From NCBI GenBank assembly GCA_013399695.1, contig VXAU01003163.1, forward strand, positions 1,776,060-1,840,059: DNA of 64,000 nt, given 5' to 3'. Position 1 is the stretch's first letter, and each line of letters begins with the position of its first letter. The notes beneath the pieces are model-generated. The model worked only from the letters and a program-made list of their open reading frames with translations. It ran no database searches and was not told the origin of the DNA. The position numbers were made by a program, and so were the translations under genes. Origin of the DNA: Formicarius rufipectus (Eukaryota; Chordata; Aves; Passeriformes; Formicariidae). Shown piece after piece: positions 35,964-47,600 of this stretch.

Positions 35964-37659
35964 TGGTTGAGGTGTCCACTCTGTTTGATGCGCTTTATTC
36001 TCAGGCATTCCTCTTTTTTTCTGTTTCATAGAGATTGTTATTCTACATAGAGAAGCAAGTAAGTTAAATTTAGACCATAGTCCTGCTCCCACTTTTTTTG
36101 TTTGCTCAGTGTTAAGGATGTTCTAGTCTATCTAAGCATCAGTCATACATCAAATTTATACCTTTAAGTAGGAGTTTGCAGTCCTCCCTCCTTAATGACT
36201 GTTTTAGCATTTCTCTGTTTTTCAGTCTATCTGCTTATTGCAGTTGGTTTCTTACAAATATTGTCTGTCTCTACTTTTTCTTTGTCCTTTAACTCTTCTG
36301 TAATGGAATTCATTGCTTTTTCTTACACTGTTCTAATAATCAGTAACTATGGGAACTGCTGGGATAAACTTTGTTTACAGGAAATAATTTTTTCCCTGCC
36401 AGTCTGAACATGATTATAGATGCTAAGCAATTGAACCAGCTTGCTGGCAAGTCTGTAAGACCATTCCCACTACTTGAGGTTTCTTTAAAATAAGTTTTAA
36501 TTGCACAAATTAAAAATCTCTTGAAATAAGAGAGCCTTTAACAAGAAAATATATACTTAACTGATGAAAGCATTATTTCATACCTCTATGTGTAGACCCA
36601 AGTGAAGAGGAGATTGGGATTGTGTTCCGTCCAGGGATCAAAGCACTGATCAGATTCTGGGCTATTAGTACTGTGTGCATTCACAGTCAGGCATTCTTTC
36701 CATCAGAGAGCAAGTAGCGAAGTGGATGTGGTTGAAGTGCTGTTGAAAGGTAAAGGAAGGGGGAAAAGAAGTTACTTGCCCAGATAGTGCAGTTAAGACT
36801 AGTAACAGTTTCTTCTACTTGGGAACTGATACCAGTTTTCCTCACTTTTTTTTTGAATGTTCAAGGATTGATAATCCAAGGCACATGGCATTTGTAATGT
36901 GTATTTTATATCTATACTGTTAATCAGATTGCTGGGTTTTGTAAAAGAGCTGTATTATTTTGAATACTGGCTTGGTATTTTTCTTCTTTGGCTACACTAA
37001 GCTGGTGATGATATGGTATAATATCTGAGAAAGCAGAATGCGTTAACTTTGGAGTTGCAGATCAGTTTTGTGCAGTTGGTTCAGTTTCTTCTGAAATCTC
37101 AGGTCAAAGGTGACATAACTTCCAAAATTTGAAAATCTAAGTCTTCAGCAGCAGGTCCAAAGTATACTTTTGCTCTTGTGATTGCTCCTTCCCGTATTGT
37201 ACAGACCTTGACAAGAATGCAGAAAAATGATGGCCAAATGTGCCCCTTACCATCTTGTACTTTGTATTTTATAGCAATGCAGGTCTTATGTTGTGAACTA
37301 AATGAAAAGATGAACATGCACTGATTGATTCTGTAACAACAGAACTGATAGCCACTGAAGCTTTTGAGGAGTGGTTCATCATCTGGCCCTTTGTGACAGA
37401 GAGAAGGTTGCTGATATCTGTGAAGCAGTGGAGCTCAGTCACTGGATTTTTGAATGGAGAGAAGAGCAGAACAAGCTTCTGCAGCTTAAAAATAAAGATC
37501 TTCTGATTAAGTAGAGCAGCAATGGAACACTCTGAGATGGCAGGAGAGAGGGAAGATGGATGCTTGCTGTCTAACAGGAGTATTTTATCACTTTTCCCTT
37601 TTGGTCAGTTTTTGAGCATCTGACAGAATCAGAGTCATCTTGCATCCTAATAATTATCG
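35964..37659. other. intergenic, FAM149A to CYP4V2 (first part)
   Basis: AT-rich spacer with short uninformative ORFs on both strands. I see no exon, RNA gene or recognisable repeat. Confidence 0.55.
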
Positions 37660-39960
37660 AATTGTTGACTCATTCCAGGTAGGAAGGGGTACCTCAAGGA
37701 TCATCTGGTCCAATCTTTATTGGCAAAAAGTCTGACTATGGCTATAACAGTCTAGAAAAGATGGCCCAGCACCTCATGCAGCTGAATCTTATGTGCCCTA
37801 ATATTGGGGAATCCATAACTACCCACATAATGGGATTATTCTAGTGGCTAATTGTTCTCATTGTGAAAAATTTTCTTCCTGTATCCAATCAGAATCTCCC
37901 CAGGTATAACTTAGCACCCATCACCCCTTGCTTTTGTCATATGACCTCTTATGAAAAGGGAGTCTCCATCTTCTTTGTATGCACCCTTGAAATACAGAAA
38001 CATGGTGATAAGGCATCCCCTAAACTCCTTTTCTCCAGACTGGACAAACAGGTTCTCTGAGTTTCCTTACATTTCCAGTCCTTTGGTCCTCTTGGTGGCC
38101 CTTCTCTGGACCCTCTCCAGCCTGTCCATACCTTTCTTTCATAGCAGGGACCAAAACTGAACACCATATTCCAGGTGTGGCCTGACTGGCACTGTGTAGA
38201 GCAGGATAGTGATTTCTTTATCTCTGCTGTTGAAACCCTTGTTGATGCAATGCAGCATTGTGCTGCCTTTATTTGCTGCAGCAGCAAACTGTTCACTCAT
38301 ACTGAACTGCTTGTCCACTGGGACACCCAGATCCCTTTCCATAGATCTGCACCTCAGCCAGGTAGGTCAGTCTTTGCTGCTCTCCTGGATTGTTTTCGCA
38401 TGTTCAGGAGCTTATACTTGTCCTTGTTGAACTTCATAAGGTTCTTGTTGGCCTACTCTTTCAGCCTGTCCAGTTCTTCCTGCAGGGTGACTCTCCCTTC
38501 CAGAGTGTCCATTTCCCTACTTGGTATCACTGACAAACTACATCAAGGTATGCTTGATTTCGTCACCCAAATTACTGATGAAGTTACTAAACCCTGTTGG
38601 GCTCAGTGTGGATCCCTGTGGGACCCCACTTGTGACAGTTGTCAGCTTGAAAGGGAACTCTTTACCACCACTCTCCGGGTGTGGCTGCTCAGCCAATTCC
38701 CCACCCACTGCTTGTGGCCGCCTATCCAGACCATCACACAGCAGTTTCTGTAGGAGGAGGCTGTGGGAAGCCATATGAGAACCCTGGAGATATCCAGGTA
38801 GACAACATGCACTGTTTGCCCCACATCAACTGAGCATGTTACTTCATTGTAAAAGGCAATCAGCTTTGTCAGACATAATTTGCTCTTTGTGAATCCATGA
38901 TGGCTTTTCCTAATCACATGCTTCATTTGACTTGTGACAGCCCCCAGGAAAATTTGTTCCATAAGTTTCCCAGGGACCAAAGTAAGACTGAAGGACCTAC
39001 AATTTTCTGCATCCTCCTTTAAGTCCTCCTTGTACATGAGAGTGACATTAGCCTTCTTTCAGTCGTCTCTTGAACTCCACAACTTCTCAAAGATTTTTGA
39101 GGGTGGCCTCAGCCATGACAGCCTCTCTTAATGCCCTTCTTTGGTACTGTCAGAGTTGATCAATCTGTAGGGATCAAGCTCCTGTAATAGTTCACATTGC
39201 TTCACCGATGGTGGATCTGTGTTTGCATCAGCCAGGATTTTTGTTCCTAAGGCCTGCTGCTGGTAAGGACCTAGATGAAGAAAGTGCCTCTGCCTTTTCA
39301 GTCTTGTTCGTGACTGGTTCATCTCCCCTGGTTAACAGCAGGGAAATATTTCCCATCTGTCTCTGCTGCTTGTTTACATACCTCTCCTAGTTTCAGCTGG
39401 CATTGAATTTTATTTTCTTAGTAGTAGCTGACACAGTGCTGTAATTTGAACTTGGTATGAGAATAATCTTGATAACACACTGATGTTTTGGTTGTTGCTA
39501 AGTTATGTTTGCCCTACATCAGGGATTTTGCAGTGTTCCAAGTTCCAGTGAGGAGCATGGCCAGATAACTGTAAACTGCCCAAAGGGATATTCCCTACCA
39601 CAGAATGACCTGCGAAGTGTATGAACTGTCAGGGAGTTGGCTGAGGGGGGCCCACTGATGCTTGGGGATGGACTGGGGTTTGATAAGCACGTGGTGAGGG
39701 ATTGTATTATGCATCAGTTGTGTTTCTTGGGTTTTATTCTGCTCCTATTTTGATGATATTTCAATCATTAAACTGTTTTATCTCCTCTCCATCTCATTGG
39801 AGTGGGACATGTGCATGGTACTTAGTTGTGCACTGGGGTCAAATCATGACAGTATCTGAAGAACCCATTCTTGTAGTTTTCGACATCTCTGACCAATTTC
39901 AGTATGAGATGAGCTTTTGCTTTTCTAACTGCATCTCTGCACACCCTCACAATGCCCTTG
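37660..39960 (-). mobile_element. long CR1 LINE copy with reverse-transcriptase remnants, split by an LTR
   Basis: The minus strand reads avian CR1 ORF2: SGVPQGSTLSPTGFSNFISN near 38.65 kb is the RT motif seen intact as GPVLFNIFINNLD in the copy at 52.6-53.9 kb, and KLMEQIFLGAVTSQMKHVIR lies near 38.94 kb. The 3' end is at about 37.66 kb. Homology pauses at 39383-39851, where a family B LTR sits, and resumes to about 39960. Frames are broken, so it is dead. Confidence 0.85.
39383..39851 (+). mobile_element. family B solo LTR inserted in CR1
   Basis: It starts tctcctagtttcagctgg and ends aaatcatgaca. Block by block it follows the LTR at 16064 (tagtagctg, gagaataat.ttgataac, ttggttgttgct, caaagggatattc). 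It also keeps the 3' part missing there. CR1 sequence lies on both sides, so the LTR entered the CR1. Confidence 0.75.
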
Positions 39961-40430
39961 TACTTACTTGGATGTAATCCTGAAGCTCAGAAGAAGGTTC
40001 AAAGAGAACTGGGTGAGGTGTTTGGTAAGTTTTCCATTCCTCCTTTATCAAGATTGAAGAAATGGAGGTAGGAATGTGTCATGCTGCCATTCAAGATGCT
40101 TTAAGTATCTAGAGATGGTTGACATGGGTGCTTTAAGGTCTACAAGAGAGTACAGAGGTTTCCCATGTAAAGGGAAGGTGGTTTTTTTTTTAATGGTGAA
40201 GCAGTTTATAAACAGTCACTAACTTGCTACTGTTTTGACCCTTCTCCCTTTTGCTTTTCTTGTCAGAAGGATATCAAGTATTGAATGGCACAAATATTCA
40301 AGTCAAAACTTATGCCCTAGGCAGAAACCCTAAGACAGAAGCCCTAACCTGGAGGAGTTCAGGTCTGAGCAATTCTTCCCTAAAAATTGTAAGAAAGAGA
40401 ACCTGTATGCTTTTACAACTGTTTAATACT
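39955..40430 (+). pseudogene. CYP4V2-like pseudogene fragment (exon 8-like and exon 10-like)
   Basis: 39960-40024 copies the end of CYP4V2 exon 8 (56150-56235): tacttgg, aatcctgaag, cagaagaaggttca and gaggtgtttg, with the donor gtaag retained. From 40267 it copies exon 10 (56890 on): EGYQVLNGTNIQVKTYAL against SGYQIPKGANVLVLTYAL. It then loses frame near 40330 and loses similarity before the heme-cysteine motif. The intervening 240 bases resemble pieces of CYP4V2 introns 8 and 9 (tgttttgacccttct), and exon 9 is missing. Because introns are present, it is a duplicated, not a retrotransposed, copy. Its 5' side is cut off by the CR1. Confidence 0.85.
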
Positions 40431-43400
40431 GATAGTTTGCATGCATTCATCACTTTGTAGCTGACATCTCTGGTTTTAGTAGGGGCTGATGTGGAGAAAT
40501 TTTCACCCTCATTTTCCCCTTCAGTCTTGCAATGGTTTCATGGTAGGCTGTTCAGCTGAGCGTAGGTGTCAAGGTGTCAGCAGCAGGGCTGCTGCTGAGG
40601 TGACCTCTGTAAGAACAGACTAGAGAAGAGAACATGCACAGTTCCTGCTGGCCGTGTGATGGACCTATTGCAGGACACAGCTGAGCCCAGCAGCAAAACC
40701 AGTGGCATCTCTGTGAAAATGTATTTACAAAAGTGCAAAAAATGCTAAACAGGCAAAGGAGGATGGGCAGGGGAAATAGAGTGAAACAGCTATGCAAACA
40801 CCAAGGTCAGTGAAGGAGAAGGAAGTACTCCAGGCACCAGAGCAGAGATTCCTCAGCAGCGTGTCAAGAAGCCATGCTGGACCAAGTTTATCCCCAAGAG
40901 CTGCCTTCCATGGAAGGGACCTATGCTGGAGCAGGAGAAAAGTGTGAGGGGGAGCAGCAGAGAGGAACTTTTGTCTTTGTTTCTAGCTTCCTAATTCTAC
41001 GTTTTTAATTGTCTATAAATTAAATAAAATTTCCCAAATTGAGTCTGTTTTGCTCATGATAATAACTAATAAGCAATTTTCCATCCTTTATCTTGATCTT
41101 TGAGCTTTTGCATCCTCTTGAGGGCAGGGAGTGAATGGGTGAGTGTCTGGCTGCTTGACAAGACTAACTCACCATAGCTTCTAACAGGCCATGCAGTTAT
41201 GACTGTTACATGCAGGCACATCAAATGTGGACAAGAAATTTCCTAGAGCAAATGTTGGTACCAAGTCTTCCATATTGCAAGAATGCAGGTAGCTGATTTT
41301 TAGTGCTCTGTGTTTCTGTGACCCACATCACAGGTTTTTCCCAGTCTTAAACTGTCCCATTTATTCATTCTGCGTGATCTCTAGTGTTCTTCATGTAATG
41401 TGTAGTATGCTGCTTAATGGCTTCTTTAAACTTGCTGGAGTTCAGCAAGGAGGGTGCCCTGTAGGATCTTGCCAGACAACAGAACTGTGGGCGGAATCTC
41501 CACCTGTGACCTTGGAATTGAATTGTAATCATCCAGGTTGGCAGTGTGCATTTTCCTTGACACATTGATGCATAAATATAGGGTGTGGTGCTTTACTAGT
41601 TACTTGGCTTTGATGTCTATTAGTTATGACAACATCACTGATTAGTTTACAACAGTAGACTGTGTTCTGGGGGATAAGTGGTGGTCTGCTTTGTTGTAAG
41701 ACCTGTCATTATCCTGGTAGGGAAGATTTTTATTTCTTAGAGAGAGGAGGCAAACTTGTATTCTGTTGGGGAAAATTCATGCAAAATGTCTCAAATGAAG
41801 GATCCCAAATGATGGCTATGGAACAGAGCAGTTGTTGCTGTAAAGTGAACACCAGATTGCAGAAACCAAGTTAAGGTATGCTTGATGGAGGTGGGCATCA
41901 CAGGAATTGGTCTCTGTCTCTCAAATGCTTTTCCATTTCCTCTACCTGTGTGAGAAAGGATCCACAGAAGGATATGAAGTGGGAGTCTCCCTAAAGATTT
42001 GGTCTTGGAAGCCTAGATTTTTGATTATAGCAGCATGAAATTCAGCATCAGGCCCTAAAATTCCCCTTGGAAAACCAGGGAAGATCTCTGAGCTGCTCAG
42101 CAGCTGTTGATAAATTTTGGAGACATGTATTTTCTTTGTGTAGGTGATGGCTGTTGTGGACTACAAATAGCCTTTCCCCCCCCGCCCTCCTCTTCTCAGA
42201 GTAGCTCTCTACATGAAGGTTAATCATGTTATGATAGTGTATGTTGAGAAAGAGGTAAGCTCATACTAAGAAAAACCTTTCCTAAGAAAAAGCACAGTTT
42301 TTCAGAATGAGTTGTGTATTTCTCTTTTGTTCTATTGTAGCAGATTCATCTTAGCTTTTCTTTGTCTTGGGCTTATGCTTTTCTTGTTAATGATGATTTT
42401 ATTAATTTTTTAATTGAAGAATCCAGGCTGTGTTCTAGGGACCCGCAGAAGCCTGTGTTATCATTGTGCCTTTGGGCTGACACAGCTGGCCTAACAGGAT
42501 GCATGCCTTTTGTCAACATGGGCAGATGGGCTGGCACCTAGGTAAGAGGCTGAATAAAAGCAGGTTTGCACTGTTGTGTGCATTTATAAAACCAAAGATT
42601 CACTAATCAGTTGAGTACTCACGGAAATCCGACACTGAGCAAATAGCTCTCTGGGTGAAAAAGCAATGCTAATCAATCTGGTAGAAAACTCCTATGGTAC
42701 ATCCTCCAAGGTCTGTTATGATTGCAAGTCTCAATGACATAATTACACCTCAAAGATGCCAGACCTCTCATTTCTTTGTTCTTGGGTGTGTATCTTTTGC
42801 ATCTCATTCCACTGTTGCTGCTGCCTTTCAGTGGCAGCATCACCATTGCCAGATGCTGGCAGGATTTTGCAATGTTTATTCTGCTATGTTCCCTATTGCT
42901 TCCCCGTGCCTTTTCACCTTCTCTCTGCCTTTTTTTTCCCGCCTCCCTCCAAAAGGAGTTATCAGCCGTTAGAAACATGGGTTTTTGACTTAGAATCAGA
43001 ACTACCCGCTTCATCTAATTATCAGCCCCATGAAGGCAACAAACTGCAAGATGTTTTGTAAAGATGAGAGCCTGATTACTCATCTGATCTTCATGTTAAA
43101 TAGAAAAAAAGTGCATGTTTTGCTTCCTTCTTAGATTGTCACCTGGACAAAAGCTGTGTAGCCTCCCTTGTGTGTTGGCAAGACAGGATGTGTACCTGCT
43201 GCTTTCTGTCACTAACCATTACAAACAACAGTAAGAGTAGCAGAGTTCATTTCCAGCTGTTTACTGTATGTAAAGATACAACAGTCAGCATTTATGAGAA
43301 AGATTTTTCTGGGAGATTGCAGAAACAAAGTACTAAAATTTAGTCCCCTCTGCTGCCAAGGGTTATCAAAATCTTACATAACTTGTGATATTCTGAGCTT

Positions 43401-44100
43401 TCTGTTTGTGTTTTATTTTTTTCTTAGTTATGTAAATGCTGTTTGTTCATCTACTAAAAATGCTGGTGCAGTCAGTGCAGTTGTTTTGATACAGAGCAAA
43501 CAGGATAATTGTGGCTATGGCTTGTAAGTAGCTTTTGTGCTGTGTTCAACGGTTGAAGTTTTGTGAATTGGCTGTGAGCCATGCTGTCTCTTCACCAAAC
43601 TTCTGTTTGACCCACGAGGCTTCTGAGCACCTGCTCTGAGGAAGAGATGCTCAGTAGCCCTGCAGCAGTGAGAAGAGACCCTGGATCCTCGTGAGGTGGG
43701 AATAGCAGCAGTGTATGTGGTAGGTATGGTACTGTATCTACCCAAGCACTTTGCAAGTTGTGGCACAGATGCTGGTGCTGTCAGTCATGTTATTGGCACC
43801 CTTTAGCCTGTGCCTGAGCATTCAACAGTGAGATTAGTAAAGGCCATATGAACCGAGAAGCATCAGTGTGCTTTCTAGTGCTGCTCTTGATCACGGGTCT
43901 GTATGGGCTCTGTTTTTTGTAACCCTTTGAAGCCATCAACCCAGCTAAAGAAAGGTATTCCCCATCTGACTCTTCAGTCATTGTGTTGGACTGGAGCATT
44001 TCAGTTCTGTATGGCAAAGTGAGCACCTGAAAACAAAGAGGGAAAGATACTGAGAAAATGCATCCTTCCCAAATTACCAAAAATGTGATTTTTTTTCTCT
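40431..44100. other. intergenic, pseudogene to CYP4V2
   Basis: I searched this stretch for further CYP4V2-like exons (exon 11 and exon 1 hallmarks) and found none I can support. Several 70-110 codon ORFs on both strands have no recognisable content. Confidence 0.5.
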
Positions 44101-44431
44101 TGACAGTGCTTTCTGTCTTCTTCCTCTGAGGTATTGCTTAGGCCTGCAAAGAACTTTTTCACTCTTCACTTGAGTCAGAGGAACCAAGTGAAAGCAGGGA
44201 AGTAGCACTGTTCCCTCTAGCTTCTTTGCCATTAGGAAATGCTTGCAGGAAGCCTCTCCCTGTGTGTGTGTTTTTAAGTCTTTTTATTTTCCTGGCAAGA
44301 AGCTGCGCCTGTGGCCTATGTGACAGCTCCGCCTCCTGTTCTCCTGGCCAAATTCCCCACACAGTCAGCTTGGTGCAGCGACAGTGCCAGATACAGGCAG
44401 TGCCGGTCTTGCAGCAGGAGGCTGAGAGGTG
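44101..44431 (+). promoter_or_regulatory. CYP4V2 promoter / 5' UTR region
   Basis: Moderately GC-rich sequence directly upstream of the CYP4V2 start, with a GC-box-like ctccgcctcc near 44328. It is not a dense CpG island. The transcription start cannot be placed from sequence alone. Confidence 0.45.
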
Positions 44432-44645
44432 ATGATGGAGGTCATGCAAGGATCCGAAGGGAGACTGCAGCTGCTGCCTTTGGGGGCTGGGGTCATCACT
44501 CTGCTGTTGACAGTTGTGGCCATGTGCTCCCTGCCCTCCCTGATAAGTTACTGGAAGCGATGGTGGATGACCAAGTCAATCCCGGGTATCAGCCCCTGCT
44601 ATCCTGTGCTGGGAAATTCTCTGCTCTTAGAGCGGGATGGAGAAG
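44432..44645 (+). CDS. CYP4V2: CYP4V2 exon 1 (residues 1-72)
   Basis: Two successive ATGs open the exon. It encodes the membrane anchor (GAGVITLLLTVVAMCSLPSL), a basic stop-transfer stretch (WKRWW) and the Pro-rich hinge (IPGISPCYPVLGN). The donor gtaagg falls after the first base of codon 72. Confidence 0.95.
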
Positions 44646-47600
44646 GTAAGGCCAACTCACACAGTAGCCCAACTCTAAGGACCCTGCACTGCGTGGGCTT
44701 TGCTGGAGGGGCCAGCACTGGTGAGGTGTTTGTGTGTTTGAGCTGTGGCTGGCTGCGGAAGGGGAAGGGGGGTGTCAAAGGTGTGCTGTTGCCTTTAGGT
44801 CTCTCTGGGGCTGTGGGCATCCTGCAGAGGGGAGCTATGTGACGAGTGGGCACTGGAGGGGAAATGAGAGGAACTGCATAAATGTGGCATTATTATTGAT
44901 CAGAGATTAACTGGAAGTTCAGTGTGACATCAGCTTCCAGATGTTGATGCTGGTCTCAGTTACAGTTGTTTGTAGGGTGAATGCTCTGGAATGTGTTTTT
45001 CTGACAGGGAAACATGCGCAGGGCTCCTGCAGGAAGTGCTGTTTCACAAAGTGGAGCACTGTGATCTCATGACTGTTAGCTGTGATCCAAATAAAACTTT
45101 GTAAACAATTCTCTTCCCCCAAAATGAGCATGTGCAAGGGACTTCACCATTCCGAGTTGCTGGGTCACTTTCAGAATTAGTTGTGACTTAGATTTATATG
45201 TTGGATGCAAAAGAACTTGCTGACTATTTACAGCATATTTTTCAAAAACAAACCTTTCTGTTCTTGAGCTCATTAATGGGACCTTCTTTTTTTGCCAGGT
45301 ACTTGGGAGAATGCTTAAAGAGTTTGTGTTGTGAAAGCATTGCTGGCTGTGCTGTCAGTAGCCCACACTTCTCTGTGTGTTTGATGCCTCTCTATGCCAG
45401 TTCTGCTCTGTGCATGTGTGTTCCTGGCTATGCGCCCAGAAGAGAGACACTGCAAGCACGGTGAATTCAAGGATGAATACAGCATTGGAACACATATTGC
45501 TGACGTGTGCTGAGACATGGTGCCTCTGTTCATAGGGTTACACTGTCATATCTTTCCTCTGCATCCAACCCCATATCTAAATACAGATATTAGAGATCTT
45601 TGGTGGATGCAAGGGCAAGGAGCTTTCCATGAAGTTGATGTTGGGGAAGCAGTAGGAGGATCATAGTCAGGATGTTTATATGAGCCTGACTGAGATATAT
45701 TTTCTTTTTTCCCTCCCCCCCTCCCCGCCTCTTTTAAAATTTTCTTAAAAAAACCAAATAAAACAGAGCATTGCTTCTATCTCCAGAATGCAATTTGATA
45801 GAGACTCTGATGTCCTTTAGGGTTTCTAATCCCATTTGTTAGCAGGAGTCACATAGCCTCCTTGCTTTAGTTAAGTCCCTGTCTTTGTTCGTGTTTATGT
45901 AAAAATTAATGAAGTTTGTGGCTTATAATATTTTTCATTTAAAATGTGACAATTTAAAAAAAGATACCTTTTATAAAAAAGGGTAAGGTTTTATAGCGGA
46001 AAGGACTTTTCATATGATGGTGATTTGATTTATTAATATTAGTAGACAAATGTTGGAGATTATTTTAATCATTACAATGTTAGGAAAAATATTTTTAAAA
46101 TAGCAAAATACTCTGACAATCTTAAGCCTGTTGGATAAGGTGTCATTCGAACACAGACTTACTCAGTGAATGCTTAATTTGGGCATCTATTAGGAAACTA
46201 ATTTTTTTCTTTTTTTTTTTTCCCTCTGATTTGGGGACCTTTGAATTTTCAACTTTGACACCATTTCAGGCGTCTAAATTTATTGCTCAAGCTGATATCT
46301 GAAAGGGCAAAGACCTATTCAATCTTTGAATGTCCTGATAGTGGCCACCATGTTTAATATTGCGGAATGAGCCTGAATGCTCTTTGTGATGAGATAGCAT
46401 CAAAGACCACTTTGAATCAAATTGAACACCATCTACTGCTCTTCTCTTGCTCACACATCCAACTATCTCTTATGCTTTCTGTATAGCTAAACTGGCAAGA
46501 TATGGACTGGATAAGTGTATCATAACATGGGAGGAGAATTGGCTGGATTGCTGAGCTCACTGGTACAAAGTCCAACTGGCAGCTGGACTGTAGTGGTGTC
46601 TCTCGAGTGATCTGTGGCATAAAAGATCCTATAAGTCTGTGCCCTTAGAGATTAGGACATCTGAATTGTAAAGTCCACAGGTGCAAAATATACTGCTTGG
46701 TCACAGCAGTAAGATAAAGCTACAACAAAATGAAAATTGCAGGGCATATGGTGTAAAAGAGTTCATTATAGAAGTCTTGTTTATTTAGTAACCCCCCCTT
46801 TCTGAGAAGTTCTAATTTGCTTTTTTATTCCAGGTTTTTTTAAGCAACTGCAATTATATAGTGAAGAGTTCAGGAATTGGCCATTGTTCAAACTTTGGCT
46901 AGGACCATTGCCTGTCATGGTTTTGTATCATCCTGACAGTGTGGAGGTGAGCATGCTGGTCTCCTGTCTAATCTACTGTCATGAAAAGCAGTGTCCAACC
47001 TCTTAGTTTCTAGTATCTCAATGTACTTTTTGTTATAAAGGGCTTGGACTGATTTTCCTTGGGATTGTCCTCTGACCCAATGCTGAAGGAAGGCTTAAAG
47101 CGAGAAAATGTGAAAAAGCCTAGTATGGGGGATGGAGAGGTGAGAGTTGGGGGGGAATACTGAAGATGATCAGCAAATGAGACCACCAACTCAATGTTTT
47201 GTACAAAGAAATATCTCCTTTACCTTTCTTTTCACATGTGTGAAAGCTTCTGCTCCCAAGATCAGAACAGACAAGCAGGTAACAGGGAAGATGGGACCAT
47301 TGAAATAAGGATCATCATCATTATCATGGCTAGGCTTTGCAAACAAAGATTTGGGGGAGTCTGCCCATGCTTGCTGCAAGTGCGCTGATGAGGCCAATGC
47401 GAGATAGGCAAGTCCGGTTGCAAAAGGCACAGCAGAAAGTTTCTGTAGGTACTGTTCTGTAGTACTGTCAAGGGACAGTTTGTTCTGCGTTGTCTTTTCT
47501 CCTTGAGTCTGATTTTGCGTGCGTTTTCAAAGGAGACAGCAGCGTTACATGATGTTGTGTCTCCACATCTCCCGATTGGAGGCCAGAGTGGGCCACTTAT

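Noticed and set aside
37949..39322. ORFs on both strands, some over 100 codons
   Set aside because: They fall within a dead CR1 copy. The minus-strand ones are RT remnants and the plus-strand ones are shadows.
39955..40430. a second functional CYP4 gene
   Set aside because: Only two partial exons are present; the frame is broken and the heme-binding cysteine region is absent.
44432..44842. CYP4V2 exon 1 ORF extended to 44842
   Set aside because: The protein matches the P450 family only up to the donor at 44646. The rest is intron read-through, and exon 2 joins in the correct phase.
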